A DNA stretch of 64,000 nucleotides, taken from NCBI RefSeq assembly GCF_900220995.1, contig NZ_OBQF01000001.1, positions 124,001 through 188,000 on the forward strand, written 5' to 3'. The translations under genes and the position numbers were made by a program. This document shows positions 39,945 to 49,780 of the stretch, one piece after another. The stretch's first letter is position 1. Every line of letters starts with the position of its first letter. Source of the stretch: Salinicoccus kekensis. GTDB lineage: Bacteria > Bacillota > Bacilli > Staphylococcales > Salinicoccaceae. Under the pieces are notes generated by a model that worked only from the letters and a program-made list of their open reading frames with translations, did no database searches and was not told the origin of the DNA.

Positions 39945-40898
39945 ATGGAGAATATTTCTTCCATTTCTATATTTGGATTCATAGCGAACTGGAGTCCGTT
40001 CTTTTTTATATTCGTACTGCTGGTGACGATATTTTATTTCCTCGTCACCAAGAGATGGTATAAGGAATTTGAAGGCGGCCGTCCGATCACTAATAAAGAA
40101 TCCGCAATTTTCATAATCAACATGGTCCTTGTTTACATCATCTACGGTTCACCGGTCGACCTTCTCAGTCATATACTTTTCAGTTTCCATATGCTGCAGA
40201 TGGCATTCGGCTATTTACTCGTGGCACCGTTATTTTATGCAGCTGTGCCTGAATACCTGCAGAAGTATATCGTAGGCCTGCCTGTACTTAAACAGATTTT
40301 TGCGATAGGCAAAAAACCGCTTGTCGCACTGATCCTGTTCAACGGTGCGTTCTCGGTGTACCACCTTCCGGTCGTCATGGACAACCTGAAGATGAACGTC
40401 TTCGCACATAACGCAGTGATCATCATTCTGTTCATACTGGCGCTGGTGATGTTCTATCCGATATTCAACAAGGTCGAACCGAAAGAGAACCATATGAACG
40501 GCCTGTTTAAAATGCTCTACATCTTCGGTATCGGCATGCTGCTGACGCCGGCATGTGCATTGATCATATTTGCATCTGAACCGATGTTCAGGACATATAC
40601 GAGTGGAGATGCGTGGCTTGCTGCCATGGAGCTCTGCGTACCGTCGGGGATGCTTGACAGCCTGAAGGGCCAGGGCATGATCTCGGGACCGGAATATTTC
40701 ACGGATGCCCAGCCGATTCATGATCAGCAGACAGGCGGCATCATCATGAAAGTGATGCAGGAAGTCTTCTTCGGCTTCATGCTCGGGTTCATCTTCTTCC
40801 GCTGGTACAGGGATGAAAGGAAGGACGAAGCCGAGGTCACACGCCGTTCCCTTGAAGAAGCAAGAATTCAGAGGGAGCTTCAAAATCAGTTCAGATAA
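39945..40898 (+). CDS. ctaG: Cytochrome c oxidase assembly factor CtaG (caa3 type)
   Basis: A 317-residue membrane protein with about seven helices. It has the family's GSPVDLLSHILFSFHMLQMA (histidines and methionines likely to bind copper) and the later PIHDQQTGGIIMKVMQE. Caa3_CtaG proteins are needed for CuB-containing oxidase activity in Bacillus. The ATG at 39945 follows AAAGGGTGA; the earlier ATG at 39921 has no SD. It is 21 bases before ctaM. Confidence 0.92.
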   Translation: MENISSISIFGFIANWSPFFFIFVLLVTIFYFLVTKRWYKEFEGGRPITNKESAIFIINMVLVYIIYGSPVDLLSHILFSFHMLQMAFGYLLVAPLFYAAVPEYLQKYIVGLPVLKQIFAIGKKPLVALILFNGAFSVYHLPVVMDNLKMNVFAHNAVIIILFILALVMFYPIFNKVEPKENHMNGLFKMLYIFGIGMLLTPACALIIFASEPMFRTYTSGDAWLAAMELCVPSGMLDSLKGQGMISGPEYFTDAQPIHDQQTGGIIMKVMQEVFFGFMLGFIFFRWYRDERKDEAEVTRRSLEEARIQRELQNQFR

Positions 40899-40919
40899 GT
40901 AAGGAGAAGACATGACGAT

Positions 40920-41375
40920 ATGGAATTTATACTGCCTACAATAAACACAGCATTCATCATCCTCAGTGCAATCTTCATGGGTGTCGGCCTGCATCATATC
41001 AGGCACAAGCAGATTGAACAGCATGAGAGATGGATGAAGCTCGCAGCCCTTGCGGCTTTGATATTCTTTATAGGCTATGTTTCAAAAACTGTATTCATCG
41101 GAAGCACCCAGTTCGGCGGACCGGAAAATCTGGTGCCTTTCTATGTGACATTTTTAATCAGCCATATCATATTATCAACGACGGGCGGCGTACTTGGTGC
41201 ATATCAGCTTTACACAGGCATCAAAAGAAAATTGACGATACACCGCAGGGTGGGACCCGTGGCAGCCATAATATGGTTTTTGACGGCGATCACCGGCATC
41301 ATGGTGTATGCACTGCTGTATGTAATCTACCCAGGAGGCTCCACAGCAGGCCTCTTCGATGCGATATTCCACTAG
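40920..41375 (+). CDS. ctaM: DUF420 protein, oxidase biogenesis factor CtaM (YozB)
   Basis: A 151-residue membrane protein with four helices and the DUF420 pattern: NTAFIILSAIFMGVGLHHIR, HERWMKLAA, SHIILSTTGGVLGAYQLY and IHRRVGPVAAIIWF. Several histidines at helix ends could bind copper or heme. YozB/CtaM is required for cytochrome aa3/caa3 biogenesis in Bacillus and S. aureus. The AAGGAG at 40901 lies 13 bases from this ATG but only five from an out-of-frame ATG at 40912 that opens a 10-codon frame, so translation of ctaM may be weak or coupled. Confidence 0.88.
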   Translation: MEFILPTINTAFIILSAIFMGVGLHHIRHKQIEQHERWMKLAALAALIFFIGYVSKTVFIGSTQFGGPENLVPFYVTFLISHIILSTTGGVLGAYQLYTGIKRKLTIHRRVGPVAAIIWFLTAITGIMVYALLYVIYPGGSTAGLFDAIFH

Positions 41376-41407
41376 ACGACCAAGATTCAATCAATATGAT
41401 TTTGACG

Positions 41408-41442
41408 GCGCCGGCGCTCTTTATTGAGCCCCGGCGCTTTTT
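41408..41442 (+). terminator. Terminator after ctaM
   Basis: GCGCCGGCGCTC (41408-41419), loop TTTATT, GAGCCCCGGCGC (41426-41437) with one mismatch, then five T. Confidence 0.82.
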
Positions 41443-41450
41443 ATTGAAAT

Positions 41451-41483
41451 AAAAAAAGCCTTGAATCCCAAAGGACTCAAAGC
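41451..41483 (-). terminator. Terminator of the YugN-like gene
   Basis: On the minus strand GCTTTGAGTCC (41483-41473) pairs with GGATTCAAGGC (41468-41458), with two G-U pairs, followed by seven T. Confidence 0.82.
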
Positions 41484-41503
41484 TGAAAATTGCGGGCGCC
41501 GGT

Positions 41504-41860
41504 TTAGACCAGGACCTGCAGATCTTTTACGACGTTACGTATATTGTTCACTGCATGTTCGACGATTCTTTCAGGGAAAACTTCATCCGCCCCGTATTCG
41601 ACACCGGTCGGGAAGTAATGTTTACCCATGTAAGGATCCATCAGCTGAAGTGTTGCACTGTTTGCACCGACATCACCTTCAACCGCATAACCCGGCAGGC
41701 GGAGATAGTAGATGCCTTCAGGTATTTCGTACTTGTAATCGAAGGTCATACGCTCATAGTCCCATGAGCCGCCGAGAACCCAGCCGTTCTTGTTCATAAC
41801 ATTTTGTAAGACATCTTGAGGGACAACCATTTTCTCAAGACCAGAGTTTTCGAAAATCAT
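41504..41860 (-). CDS. YugN-like family protein
   Basis: A 118-residue soluble protein with an ENSGLEKMVVPQDVLQNVM start, GGSWDYERMTFDYKYE and YYLRLPGYAVEGDV, the YugN-like pattern. Function is unknown. There are no membrane segments. It is monocistronic, with a good promoter at 41896-41924 and its own terminator. It occupies the same site between the oxidase genes and ylbF in staphylococci. Confidence 0.82.
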   Translation of the reverse strand: MIFENSGLEKMVVPQDVLQNVMNKNGWVLGGSWDYERMTFDYKYEIPEGIYYLRLPGYAVEGDVGANSATLQLMDPYMGKHYFPTGVEYGADEVFPERIVEHAVNNIRNVVKDLQVLV

Positions 41861-41895
41861 GAAATTTCCTCCCTAGCATTAATAACAATAATTCA

Positions 41896-41924
41896 ATTTT
41901 AATCTATATACTTAATAGTTGCAA
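41896..41924 (-). promoter_or_regulatory. Promoter of the YugN-like gene
   Basis: On the minus strand TTGCAA (41924-41919), a 17-base spacer and TAAAAT (41901-41896). Confidence 0.6.
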
Positions 41925-41985
41925 ATAGAATTTCACTCTCGCAATGAATAATGAAGTCTGATACTATAAAATGAGAGGTGATTTT

Positions 41986-42423
41986 ATGAATACACTGCAG
42001 GATTTAACGATACTTGATCAACTCGACCACCTGAACGACATGATTACCCAGACAGAAGAATTCAAGCGCTACTGTAAATATAATTATCTTATGAATAATG
42101 ATTCCGAAGTTCTGGAAATCGTTTCAGAGTTCAAAAGACTGAAAGAGGACTTCGAGGAAGTCCAGCGCTTCGGCAAATATCATCCTGACTTCACCACAAA
42201 GAGAAGGGAAGTCAATCAGTATAAAAAGAAATTAGATTTACATCCGGTCGTTATGGAGTACAGGCGGGCCGAGTACCAGCTTCAGGCACTGCTCGATGAA
42301 GTATTGTTCCATATGAGCGAAGATATAAGCGAGAATGTCAATATTGTCAGTGACAATCCATTCTTCACTAAAGAATCCTCCGGCGGTTGTTCAACCGGGG
42401 GCGGCTGTTCATGTGCCAGCTGA
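41986..42423 (+). CDS. ylbF: YlbF family regulator (Y-complex subunit)
   Basis: A 145-residue helical protein of the YlbF/YmcA family. The body (residues 1-120) is coiled helix with EFKRLKEDFEEVQRFGKYHPDF. The C-terminal tail has CSTGGGCSCAS with three cysteines. In Bacillus, YlbF with YmcA and YaaT forms the Y-complex, which carries Fe-S clusters and directs RNase Y processing; the cysteine tail fits. The ATG at 41986 follows GAGAGGTGA. Confidence 0.88.
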   Translation: MNTLQDLTILDQLDHLNDMITQTEEFKRYCKYNYLMNNDSEVLEIVSEFKRLKEDFEEVQRFGKYHPDFTTKRREVNQYKKKLDLHPVVMEYRRAEYQLQALLDEVLFHMSEDISENVNIVSDNPFFTKESSGGCSTGGGCSCAS

Positions 42424-42440
42424 TATCATTCACATGCATT

Positions 42441-42473
42441 CCCGGTCACCTTTAAGAGGTGGCCGGGTTTTTT
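42441..42473 (+). terminator. Terminator of ylbF
   Basis: CCCGGTCACCT (42441-42451), loop TTAAG, AGGTGGCCGGG (42457-42467), then six T. Confidence 0.88.
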
Positions 42474-42481
42474 GTATGAGG

Positions 42482-42672
42482 ATGCTCATTCGTCATGATT
42501 TCCGAACTTGAGTGAGCAGAAAAGTCTCTGCGCTGCTCATTCGCCATGGTTTCCGGGCCTGAGTGAGCAGAAAAGTCCCATGACTGCTCATTCGTCATAA
42601 TTTCTAAGTCTGAGTGAGCAGCAAAGTCCCGTGACTGCTCATTCGTCATGATTTCCGACCCTGAGTGAGCAG
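42482..42672. repeat. 51-bp tandem repeat array 2 (same family as array 1)
   Basis: GAGTGAGCAG recurs at 42510, 42561, 42612 and 42663, exactly 51 apart. Between arms the layout is 13 bases, CTGCTCATTC, 18 bases, the same 10+13+10+18 geometry and nearly the same arms as the array at 21335. The 13- and 18-base parts are conserved within this array but differ from array 1. It lies between ylbF (+) and the GDPD gene (-), again a convergent gap. A degraded unit continues to about 42700. No gene is called in it. Confidence 0.92.
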
Positions 42673-42716
42673 AAAAGCCGCACTCCTCATCACATGACAT
42701 GATTTTCTACCCCCAA

Positions 42717-42750
42717 ATAAAAATAAAAACCCCTTCAAAGGAAGGGGTTT
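42717..42750 (-). terminator. Terminator of the GDPD gene
   Basis: AAACCCCTTC (42727-42736), loop AAAG, GAAGGGGTTT (42741-42750). On the minus strand the stem is followed by a T-rich tail. Confidence 0.82.
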
Positions 42751-42755
42751 ATTTA

Positions 42756-43676
42756 TTAATACCTCTGTTTCATCAGGTGATGGCTGATATCCGGGAAGTC
42801 TGTCACGATCGTGTGTGCACCTTTTTGAATCAGCTCATCCATCTTGTCCATATCGTTGACGACCCAGTAGCCGACTGCGACGTTCAAGTTCTGCAGGAAC
42901 GCGATGAATTTCTCATCATCGAGCGGGTAGCCTTTCACATTGTATGGGATCTGGAAAGTGTCGGCTTCCGGCTGGTACAGATGCCTGAATCCGGACTTGT
43001 AGCTGAAGTAGGCTTTTTTCACCTGGTCTTCGCCTGCACCGAGTGCGATCTCATCGCCCGAATACAGTCTGAACCTGTTGATCTGTGCGTCGTGGAAACT
43101 GGTCACAAGCACCCTGTCCTCCACGCCGAGTTCCTTGATCAGACGGTAGAGGACCGTCGGCATCAGGCTGCCTTCGTAAGTTTCAGGTCTGTCCTTGATT
43201 TCAATGTTGATCAGTTTATCCGGATAATTTTCCAAGAGCTCCCTTAAAGTGAGCACTTTGGCGTCCGGGTGGCCCCTGAAGGGTGTATTGCCTTCGACAT
43301 CCCTGAAGTGGTGGCCGAAATCCAGTGCTTTCAACTCATCGAGTGTGAGGTTGCTGACGCGGCCTGCGCCGTCGGAAGTGCGGTCCACATATGCATCGTG
43401 GATCACGACGATTTCCTCATCCTTTGTCAGGCGGATGTCGATTTCAAAGCCTTCGACATTGAATTCGGCCGCTTTGTCGAATGCGAGTTTCGTATGCTCG
43501 GGTGCAAGTCCCATAGCGCCGCGGTGGGCGAAGATGTATGGTGATCGTCTTTTGAAGTAGGGCTTGATGTGCCTGACTTGCGTCTCGCTCGTCAGTTTCG
43601 TGCCGAGCCATAACCCCCCGAGGATCCCGCCGGTGATGCCTGCTGCCGTGAGTAGAGTCTTAATACATTTTCTCAT
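42756..43676 (-). CDS. Glycerophosphodiester phosphodiesterase family protein
   Basis: A 306-residue protein with one N-terminal membrane anchor (about residues 8-26) and an extracytoplasmic GDPD domain. The catalytic and metal residues are in FAHRGAMGLAPEHT, EIDIRLTKDEEIVVIHD and INIEIKD. It hydrolyses glycerophosphodiesters from phospholipid or teichoic acid turnover; the exact substrate is unknown. Monocistronic, with GGAGG just before the ATG region and a terminator shared with the repeat array side. Confidence 0.9.
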   Translation of the reverse strand: MRKCIKTLLTAAGITGGILGGLWLGTKLTSETQVRHIKPYFKRRSPYIFAHRGAMGLAPEHTKLAFDKAAEFNVEGFEIDIRLTKDEEIVVIHDAYVDRTSDGAGRVSNLTLDELKALDFGHHFRDVEGNTPFRGHPDAKVLTLRELLENYPDKLINIEIKDRPETYEGSLMPTVLYRLIKELGVEDRVLVTSFHDAQINRFRLYSGDEIALGAGEDQVKKAYFSYKSGFRHLYQPEADTFQIPYNVKGYPLDDEKFIAFLQNLNVAVGYWVVNDMDKMDELIQKGAHTIVTDFPDISHHLMKQRY

Positions 43677-43785
43677 TTTTAAATTTCCTCCAATAACTGA
43701 TTCTTGAATGACACTGTTAAAAAATTGCTTCTGAAATGGTATGATATCTTTATATACAAACTACAAACAGATGGGTGGTATGGAC

Positions 43786-44049
43786 ATGTTGAAGAAACGG
43801 ATCGGTATTTATATTTATTTTAAACAAAATAAATTCATACGACAATTAAAACGTTACGGCCATCTGATTTATGTAAATAAAGATAAAAAGTACTTATTAC
43901 TATATATTGACGAATCAGATGTTTCTCAAACAATTAAAGAACTGGAGAGGCTGAAGTATGTCTCCGACATCATCGTCTCGCAGTATCCGAACATCAAAAG
44001 GGAATACAGCCGGGAAAATCATGAAGCCAGGGATTACAGGGTCATCTAG
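43786..44049 (+). CDS. ylbG: YlbG family protein (UPF0298)
   Basis: An 87-residue protein beginning MLKKRIGIYIYFKQNKFIRQ, the UPF0298 N-terminus, with YGHLIYVNKDKKYLLLYID. Function is unknown. The ATG at 43786 follows GGGTGGT; the longer frame from 43741 overlaps a possible TATGAT promoter element at 43740-43745. It ends four bases inside the convergent gene at 44046. Confidence 0.85.
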   Translation: MLKKRIGIYIYFKQNKFIRQLKRYGHLIYVNKDKKYLLLYIDESDVSQTIKELERLKYVSDIIVSQYPNIKREYSRENHEARDYRVI

Positions 44050-44417
44050 GTAAGCGGCGGGATGAGGTTGTTCAGCCTGAGCACGCCGAGCATATACTGG
44101 AAGTACTGTTCCCGTGCATAAAAATCATCAGGATCCCGTGTGGACATCTCGACTTTTTGGATATTGTATTTTTCGAGATTCTCATTGATGATTTTATATT
44201 TCTGTTTATGTTTGCTTGTCATCGGTATGCCCTGGAAGACCGTATAGAGTGCCTGGAAGTTTCCGCGTACAGGGGCCATGACAAGTATGAATGTGGAAGG
44301 CCTGCCTTCTGTGTGCAGGTAGATTCCTGATTTGATGCGCTGATGGTTATATTGGATGAGTGCTTCCATTTCGAAGATATCCCCGTAACCGTCACCGATT
44401 TGGATGAATTTCTGCAT
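44046..44417 (-). CDS. Conserved hypothetical protein, DUF7147-like
   Basis: A 123-residue soluble protein beginning MQKFIQIGDGYGDIFEMEAL, with LVMAPVRGNFQALYTVFQGIP in the centre. Relatives next to ylbG and rsmD in Bacilli are often mislabelled methylthioribose kinase; no kinase motif is visible here and the length is far too short. AGGAG lies ten bases before the ATG. It is transcribed against both neighbours. The family assignment is from memory of locus and N-terminus. Confidence 0.65.
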   Translation of the reverse strand: MQKFIQIGDGYGDIFEMEALIQYNHQRIKSGIYLHTEGRPSTFILVMAPVRGNFQALYTVFQGIPMTSKHKQKYKIINENLEKYNIQKVEMSTRDPDDFYAREQYFQYMLGVLRLNNLIPPLT

Positions 44418-44479
44418 TGAACATCAACTCCTGGTACTTATCTTATCGCATATCATCGGAAAATGAAAAGAGGTTTTAT

Positions 44480-46642
<2,163 letters not shown>

Positions 46643-46696
46643 GTCCATCCCCCCCTTTAAAATGTATTGTATCAAATATTACGTTAAGAAAATAAC

Positions 46697-46725
46697 TTGA
46701 CATGCCCCCCTATAAAATGTACAAT
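46697..46725 (+). promoter_or_regulatory. Promoter of yceD-rpmF
   Basis: Perfect TTGACA (46697-46702), a 17-base spacer and TACAAT (46720-46725). A minus-strand extended -10 for tmcAL (TGATACAAT, hexamer at 46671-46666) lies nearby. Confidence 0.8.
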
Positions 46726-46754
46726 ATTTTTTGTGCTCATAAGAGGTGAAGAGT

Positions 46755-47273
46755 ATGAAATGGACGCTATCACAATTAAGAAAATTCAGTGATGAAGTGA
46801 TTGAATTCGATGGTGAACTCGAACTTGACGATTTGACGGACCGCAGGGATATCGTCTCTGTCGATTCGACCAAAGTCAACGGCGGGATAGTTGTGCGGAG
46901 TGATCAATTCCACGTACAGATGAACATTGATTCAATCATCACCATGCTCGACAGTCGAACATCTGAAGAAATTCAAGTCCCGGTCAGCGTCGAATCGATG
47001 GAAATATTCGATGAGACGGTTGAAGAGACGGATGATCTGGATGAAAATGTCCATCCCGTCATCCACACGCTGGATTTGGAACCTGTGATCAGGGAGCTCA
47101 TCATAGTCAACCTTCCAAACGCCTATACGGAAAGCGAAGAGCTTGCTGCAGGCGGGAAAGACTGGATGGTCATCGAGGAAGATGATTATCTCCGTGAAGA
47201 TGAGGAGAAGGTCGACCCGAGGCTTGAGAAACTAAAAGCGCTATTGGATAGTGACGAAGAAAAGGAGGATTAA
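46755..47273 (+). CDS. yceD: YceD family (DUF177) protein
   Basis: A 172-residue acidic protein beginning [20 protein letters not shown]. It has the DUF177 central block ([20 protein letters not shown]) and the motif LIIVNLP, which is close to the conserved LxLPxxP region. In bacteria and plastids the family is linked to 23S rRNA accumulation, and it is nearly always followed by rpmF, as here. The ATG at 46755 follows GAGGTGA; the GTG at 46746 lies inside that SD. Confidence 0.88.
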   Translation: MKWTLSQLRKFSDEVIEFDGELELDDLTDRRDIVSVDSTKVNGGIVVRSDQFHVQMNIDSIITMLDSRTSEEIQVPVSVESMEIFDETVEETDDLDENVHPVIHTLDLEPVIRELIIVNLPNAYTESEELAAGGKDWMVIEEDDYLREDEEKVDPRLEKLKALLDSDEEKED

Positions 47274-47275
47274 TC

Positions 47276-47449
47276 ATGGCAGTACCTAAAAGAAGAACGT
47301 CTAAAAGCCGTAAAAATAAACGCCGTACGCATATCAAACTTTCGGTGCCTGGAATGGTCGAATGTTCAAACTGCGGTGAAATGAAACTTTCACACCGTGT
47401 ATGTAAAGAATGCGGAAGCTACAAAGGTGAAGAAGTCGTCAATAACTAA
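47276..47449 (+). CDS. rpmF: 50S ribosomal protein L32
   Basis: A 57-residue basic protein, below the size of most ORF lists. It begins [19 protein letters not shown] and has CSNC and CKEC, four cysteines forming a zinc ribbon (the zinc-binding C+ form). It starts two bases after yceD with GGAGGATTAATC before the ATG and ends VVNN. A terminator follows at once. The zinc-binding form means a zinc-free paralogue, if the genome has one, would be elsewhere. Confidence 0.97.
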   Translation: MAVPKRRTSKSRKNKRRTHIKLSVPGMVECSNCGEMKLSHRVCKECGSYKGEEVVNN

Positions 47450-47451
47450 AA

Positions 47452-47478
47452 AAGATGAGCGGAAGCTCATCTTTTTTA
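47452..47478. terminator. Bidirectional terminator between rpmF and the GNAT gene
   Basis: AAGATGAGC (47452-47460), loop GGAA, GCTCATCTT (47465-47473), with T and A runs either side. Confidence 0.88.
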
Positions 47479-47943
47479 TTGTTTTAAAGAGTAACCTTCC
47501 GGATACCAGATCAGGGCATCGTCTGCAAGATCACGCTCAATATCATATTTTAAAGTTTCAAAGCCGTTTTTTTCAAAGAAACTCCTGGCGTTTTGACGGC
47601 TGATCGCTTTGATCGGCATATCCTGCTTTTTTACATAATCGATCAATGCTGTGCCGAATCCCCGGCCGCGGTACTTCTCCAGCACTTCAAGCTTCCATAT
47701 GACAAGGTAGTCATGGGGCGGTTCGAAGATCGGCTGGTCCGTGTCCTCCTTTTTGAAAAGGCACATGCGGGCTGCGAGATTTTCCCCGACATAGATGCCG
47801 TAGAACGGCGAATCGGTATCTGCATCGATCATATTGCCTTCCAGTTCTTCCTGCATCTGCAGTTCCTGGGCGCCGTACTCCCGGAATTTCTTGAATTCTT
47901 CAGCTGTTTTGTAGTTGATTGGTAATCGCTTGATTTCAGACAT
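47476..47943 (-). CDS. GNAT family N-acetyltransferase
   Basis: A 155-residue acetyltransferase. The acetyl-CoA binding loop is KYRGRGFGTALIDYVKK (the RxxGxG/A motif) and the C-terminal NARSFFEKNGFETLKYD is the typical beta-6/beta-7 region. The N-terminal third, with FREYGAQELQMQEE, probably shapes substrate binding; the substrate is unknown. It shares a back-to-back promoter region with bshC. Confidence 0.85.
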   Translation of the reverse strand: MSEIKRLPINYKTAEEFKKFREYGAQELQMQEELEGNMIDADTDSPFYGIYVGENLAARMCLFKKEDTDQPIFEPPHDYLVIWKLEVLEKYRGRGFGTALIDYVKKQDMPIKAISRQNARSFFEKNGFETLKYDIERDLADDALIWYPEGYSLKQ

Positions 47944-47964
47944 GAATATTCGCTCCTTTCGTCC

Positions 47965-47992
47965 ATTATAATATATCCGGCAAACAGTTCAA
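47965..47992 (-). promoter_or_regulatory. Promoter of the GNAT gene
   Basis: On the minus strand TTGAAC (47992-47987), a 16-base spacer and TATAAT (47970-47965). Its -35 box touches the -35 box of the bshC promoter. Confidence 0.65.
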
Positions 47993-48021
47993 TTGTTTTA
48001 TAAAATGAAAAAAACTATAAT
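47993..48021 (+). promoter_or_regulatory. Promoter of bshC
   Basis: TTGTTT (47993-47998), a 17-base spacer and perfect TATAAT (48016-48021). Confidence 0.75.
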
Positions 48022-48054
48022 CTTAATTAATCACCGTCACAAAGGAGAAGAATC

Positions 48055-49641
48055 ATGGAAATCGAATGTATGAATTTCTCTAAAGATGATTTCATCGATA
48101 AATTCAATCAGCAGGAAGAGAATGTACTTAAACACTATCAAAATCTTTCATTCAATGATGAAAGCGTTGAAGCGGTGCTCAGCCGTCCGGTGCATCCACA
48201 TACCGGAGAACTTGCAGACATCATACGGAATGATATGGAGAAGTTTGGGCTGTCCGAAGCGCAGGAAGAGAATCTGAAGCGGCTTGCGGACGGTGGGCGC
48301 GTCATCACCGGCGGGCAGCAGGCGGGGCTCTTCATGAGCCCTGCCTACATCATCCATAAGATCATGTCCATCATCATCGTCAAGAAGGATATGAAGGAAA
48401 AGTATGATTATGATGCCGTGCCCGTGTTCTGGGTTGCAGGCGAAGACCATGATTACGAGGAGATCAATCATACATACGTCTACGACAGCATGCACAGGAA
48501 ACGCCGGAAAATCACCTATAAGCCGAATCTGCGCATCAATATGAGCATCGGTTTCTATGAATATGATAAAAAAGTCATGAAAGAGACTTTATTTAAAATC
48601 ATGGAGCTCTGCGGCGACCGTGAAGACCTGCTCGCCTTAAGGGACAGGATCGAATCGATGATCGACCGGCACACATACTGGACGGAGCTGTTCCATGCGC
48701 TGGTCCACGATGTCTTCAAGGATGAAGGCGTGCTGATCTTCAACAGCCATCTGCCCGAAGTGCGGGAATTGGAAAAGGGGCTGTTCAGGCGGATGATCGA
48801 ATCGCACGGAGAAATACATGAAGCTTTCATGCGCGGCCAGGAGAAAATCAATGCGGCATGCGGCACATCACCGGTCATCCAGACGGATACGAATGTGCAC
48901 CTGTTCATCGGAGCGGATATGGCACGCACGCTCCTTTCCTTTACGGATGGACATTTCACAGCGGGCGATGAACGTTATACAAAGGAAGAGCTGCTGGAGC
49001 TGCTTGAGTCATCACCTCACGTCTTCAGCAATAATGTGGTCACCCGGCCGCTGATGCAGGAGATGCTTTTCAACACGCTCGTTTTCCTCGGCGGGAATGC
49101 CGAAGTGAAATACTGGGGGGAGCTGCATGAAGTGTTTGATGTGATGGGCGTCGGCATGCCGATCATCCTGAAGCGGATGGAGTTCGGCTACCTCCCGCCG
49201 CGTCTTGATAAGATGCTGCGGAAGTATGAGCTGACATTCAATCCGGACTTCCACACGCAGGCTGAGGATTATAAGGCATCGATGGTGCAGGATGACCTCA
49301 ACGCCGGATTCATCGATAAGATCCATGAGATTACGGAAAGTGCCGAAAAGCATTACCGTGAGCTCCACGGATTGAATTCACAGGAATTCATGACGGATAT
49401 CGTCGAGGCGAACTTCAAGCATCATATCAAGCAGCTGGACTACCTGGAGCGGAGATACAGGACGGAAGTGAAACGCCACAGGAGAAAAGAGCTCGGTGAT
49501 GTGAGGGAACTCCAGGAAAGGCTGCTGCCGGACGGGGCGCTTCATGAACGGATCTACCACCCGTGGCAGTATATGACGGATTTCAGGGATTTCCCCCCAC
49601 TATCCTATACAACGGACCTCGTCCTCATTAAAACACCATAA
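48055..49641 (+). CDS. bshC: Bacillithiol biosynthesis cysteine-adding enzyme BshC
   Basis: A 528-residue enzyme that adds cysteine to glucosaminyl-malate in the last step of bacillithiol synthesis. It has GGRVITGGQQAGLFMSPAYI (nucleotide-binding N-terminal region), FWVAGEDHDYEEINH and a long C-terminal coiled-coil that mediates dimer contact. The position before mraZ matches Bacillus and Staphylococcus. GTCACAAAGGAGAAG precedes the ATG. It implies bacillithiol is the low-molecular-weight thiol here. Confidence 0.95.
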   Translation: MEIECMNFSKDDFIDKFNQQEENVLKHYQNLSFNDESVEAVLSRPVHPHTGELADIIRNDMEKFGLSEAQEENLKRLADGGRVITGGQQAGLFMSPAYIIHKIMSIIIVKKDMKEKYDYDAVPVFWVAGEDHDYEEINHTYVYDSMHRKRRKITYKPNLRINMSIGFYEYDKKVMKETLFKIMELCGDREDLLALRDRIESMIDRHTYWTELFHALVHDVFKDEGVLIFNSHLPEVRELEKGLFRRMIESHGEIHEAFMRGQEKINAACGTSPVIQTDTNVHLFIGADMARTLLSFTDGHFTAGDERYTKEELLELLESSPHVFSNNVVTRPLMQEMLFNTLVFLGGNAEVKYWGELHEVFDVMGVGMPIILKRMEFGYLPPRLDKMLRKYELTFNPDFHTQAEDYKASMVQDDLNAGFIDKIHEITESAEKHYRELHGLNSQEFMTDIVEANFKHHIKQLDYLERRYRTEVKRHRRKELGDVRELQERLLPDGALHERIYHPWQYMTDFRDFPPLSYTTDLVLIKTP

Positions 49642-49657
49642 TGTCAGGCTTTAAAAG

Positions 49658-49690
49658 AGCGGTTTCCCCATTGCGGGGGACCGCTTTTTT
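49658..49690 (+). terminator. Terminator of bshC
   Basis: AGCGG (49658-49662), TTT, CCCC, loop ATTGC, GGGG, GA, CCGCT (49681-49685), then T. Confidence 0.82.
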
Positions 49691-49726
49691 ATTTTGCATA
49701 AAATATAATACTGAATTTTTATAATT

Positions 49727-49756
49727 TGTGGTGAAATGTGGTGGAATGTGGTAATT
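49727..49756 (+). promoter_or_regulatory. Candidate MraZ operator (three 10-bp direct repeats)
   Basis: TGTGGTGAAA, TGTGGTGGAA and TGTGGTAATT lie head to tail at 49727-49756, 25 bases before mraZ. Direct repeats of a short G-rich box spaced by one helical turn are how MraZ recognises the promoter of its own operon in E. coli and mollicutes. A -10-like TATAAA lies at 49758-49763. Confidence 0.65.
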
Positions 49757-49780
49757 TATAAATAGAGGCAGGTGAAGGCC

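Noticed and set aside
42452-42700. Minus-strand open frame of 82 codons through array 2
   Set aside because: Same reason as for array 1: the frame is a by-product of the repeat, there is no SD, and it overlaps the ylbF terminator.
44046-44417. Methylthioribose kinase
   Set aside because: The label is common for this family, but 123 residues and no kinase motif rule it out.
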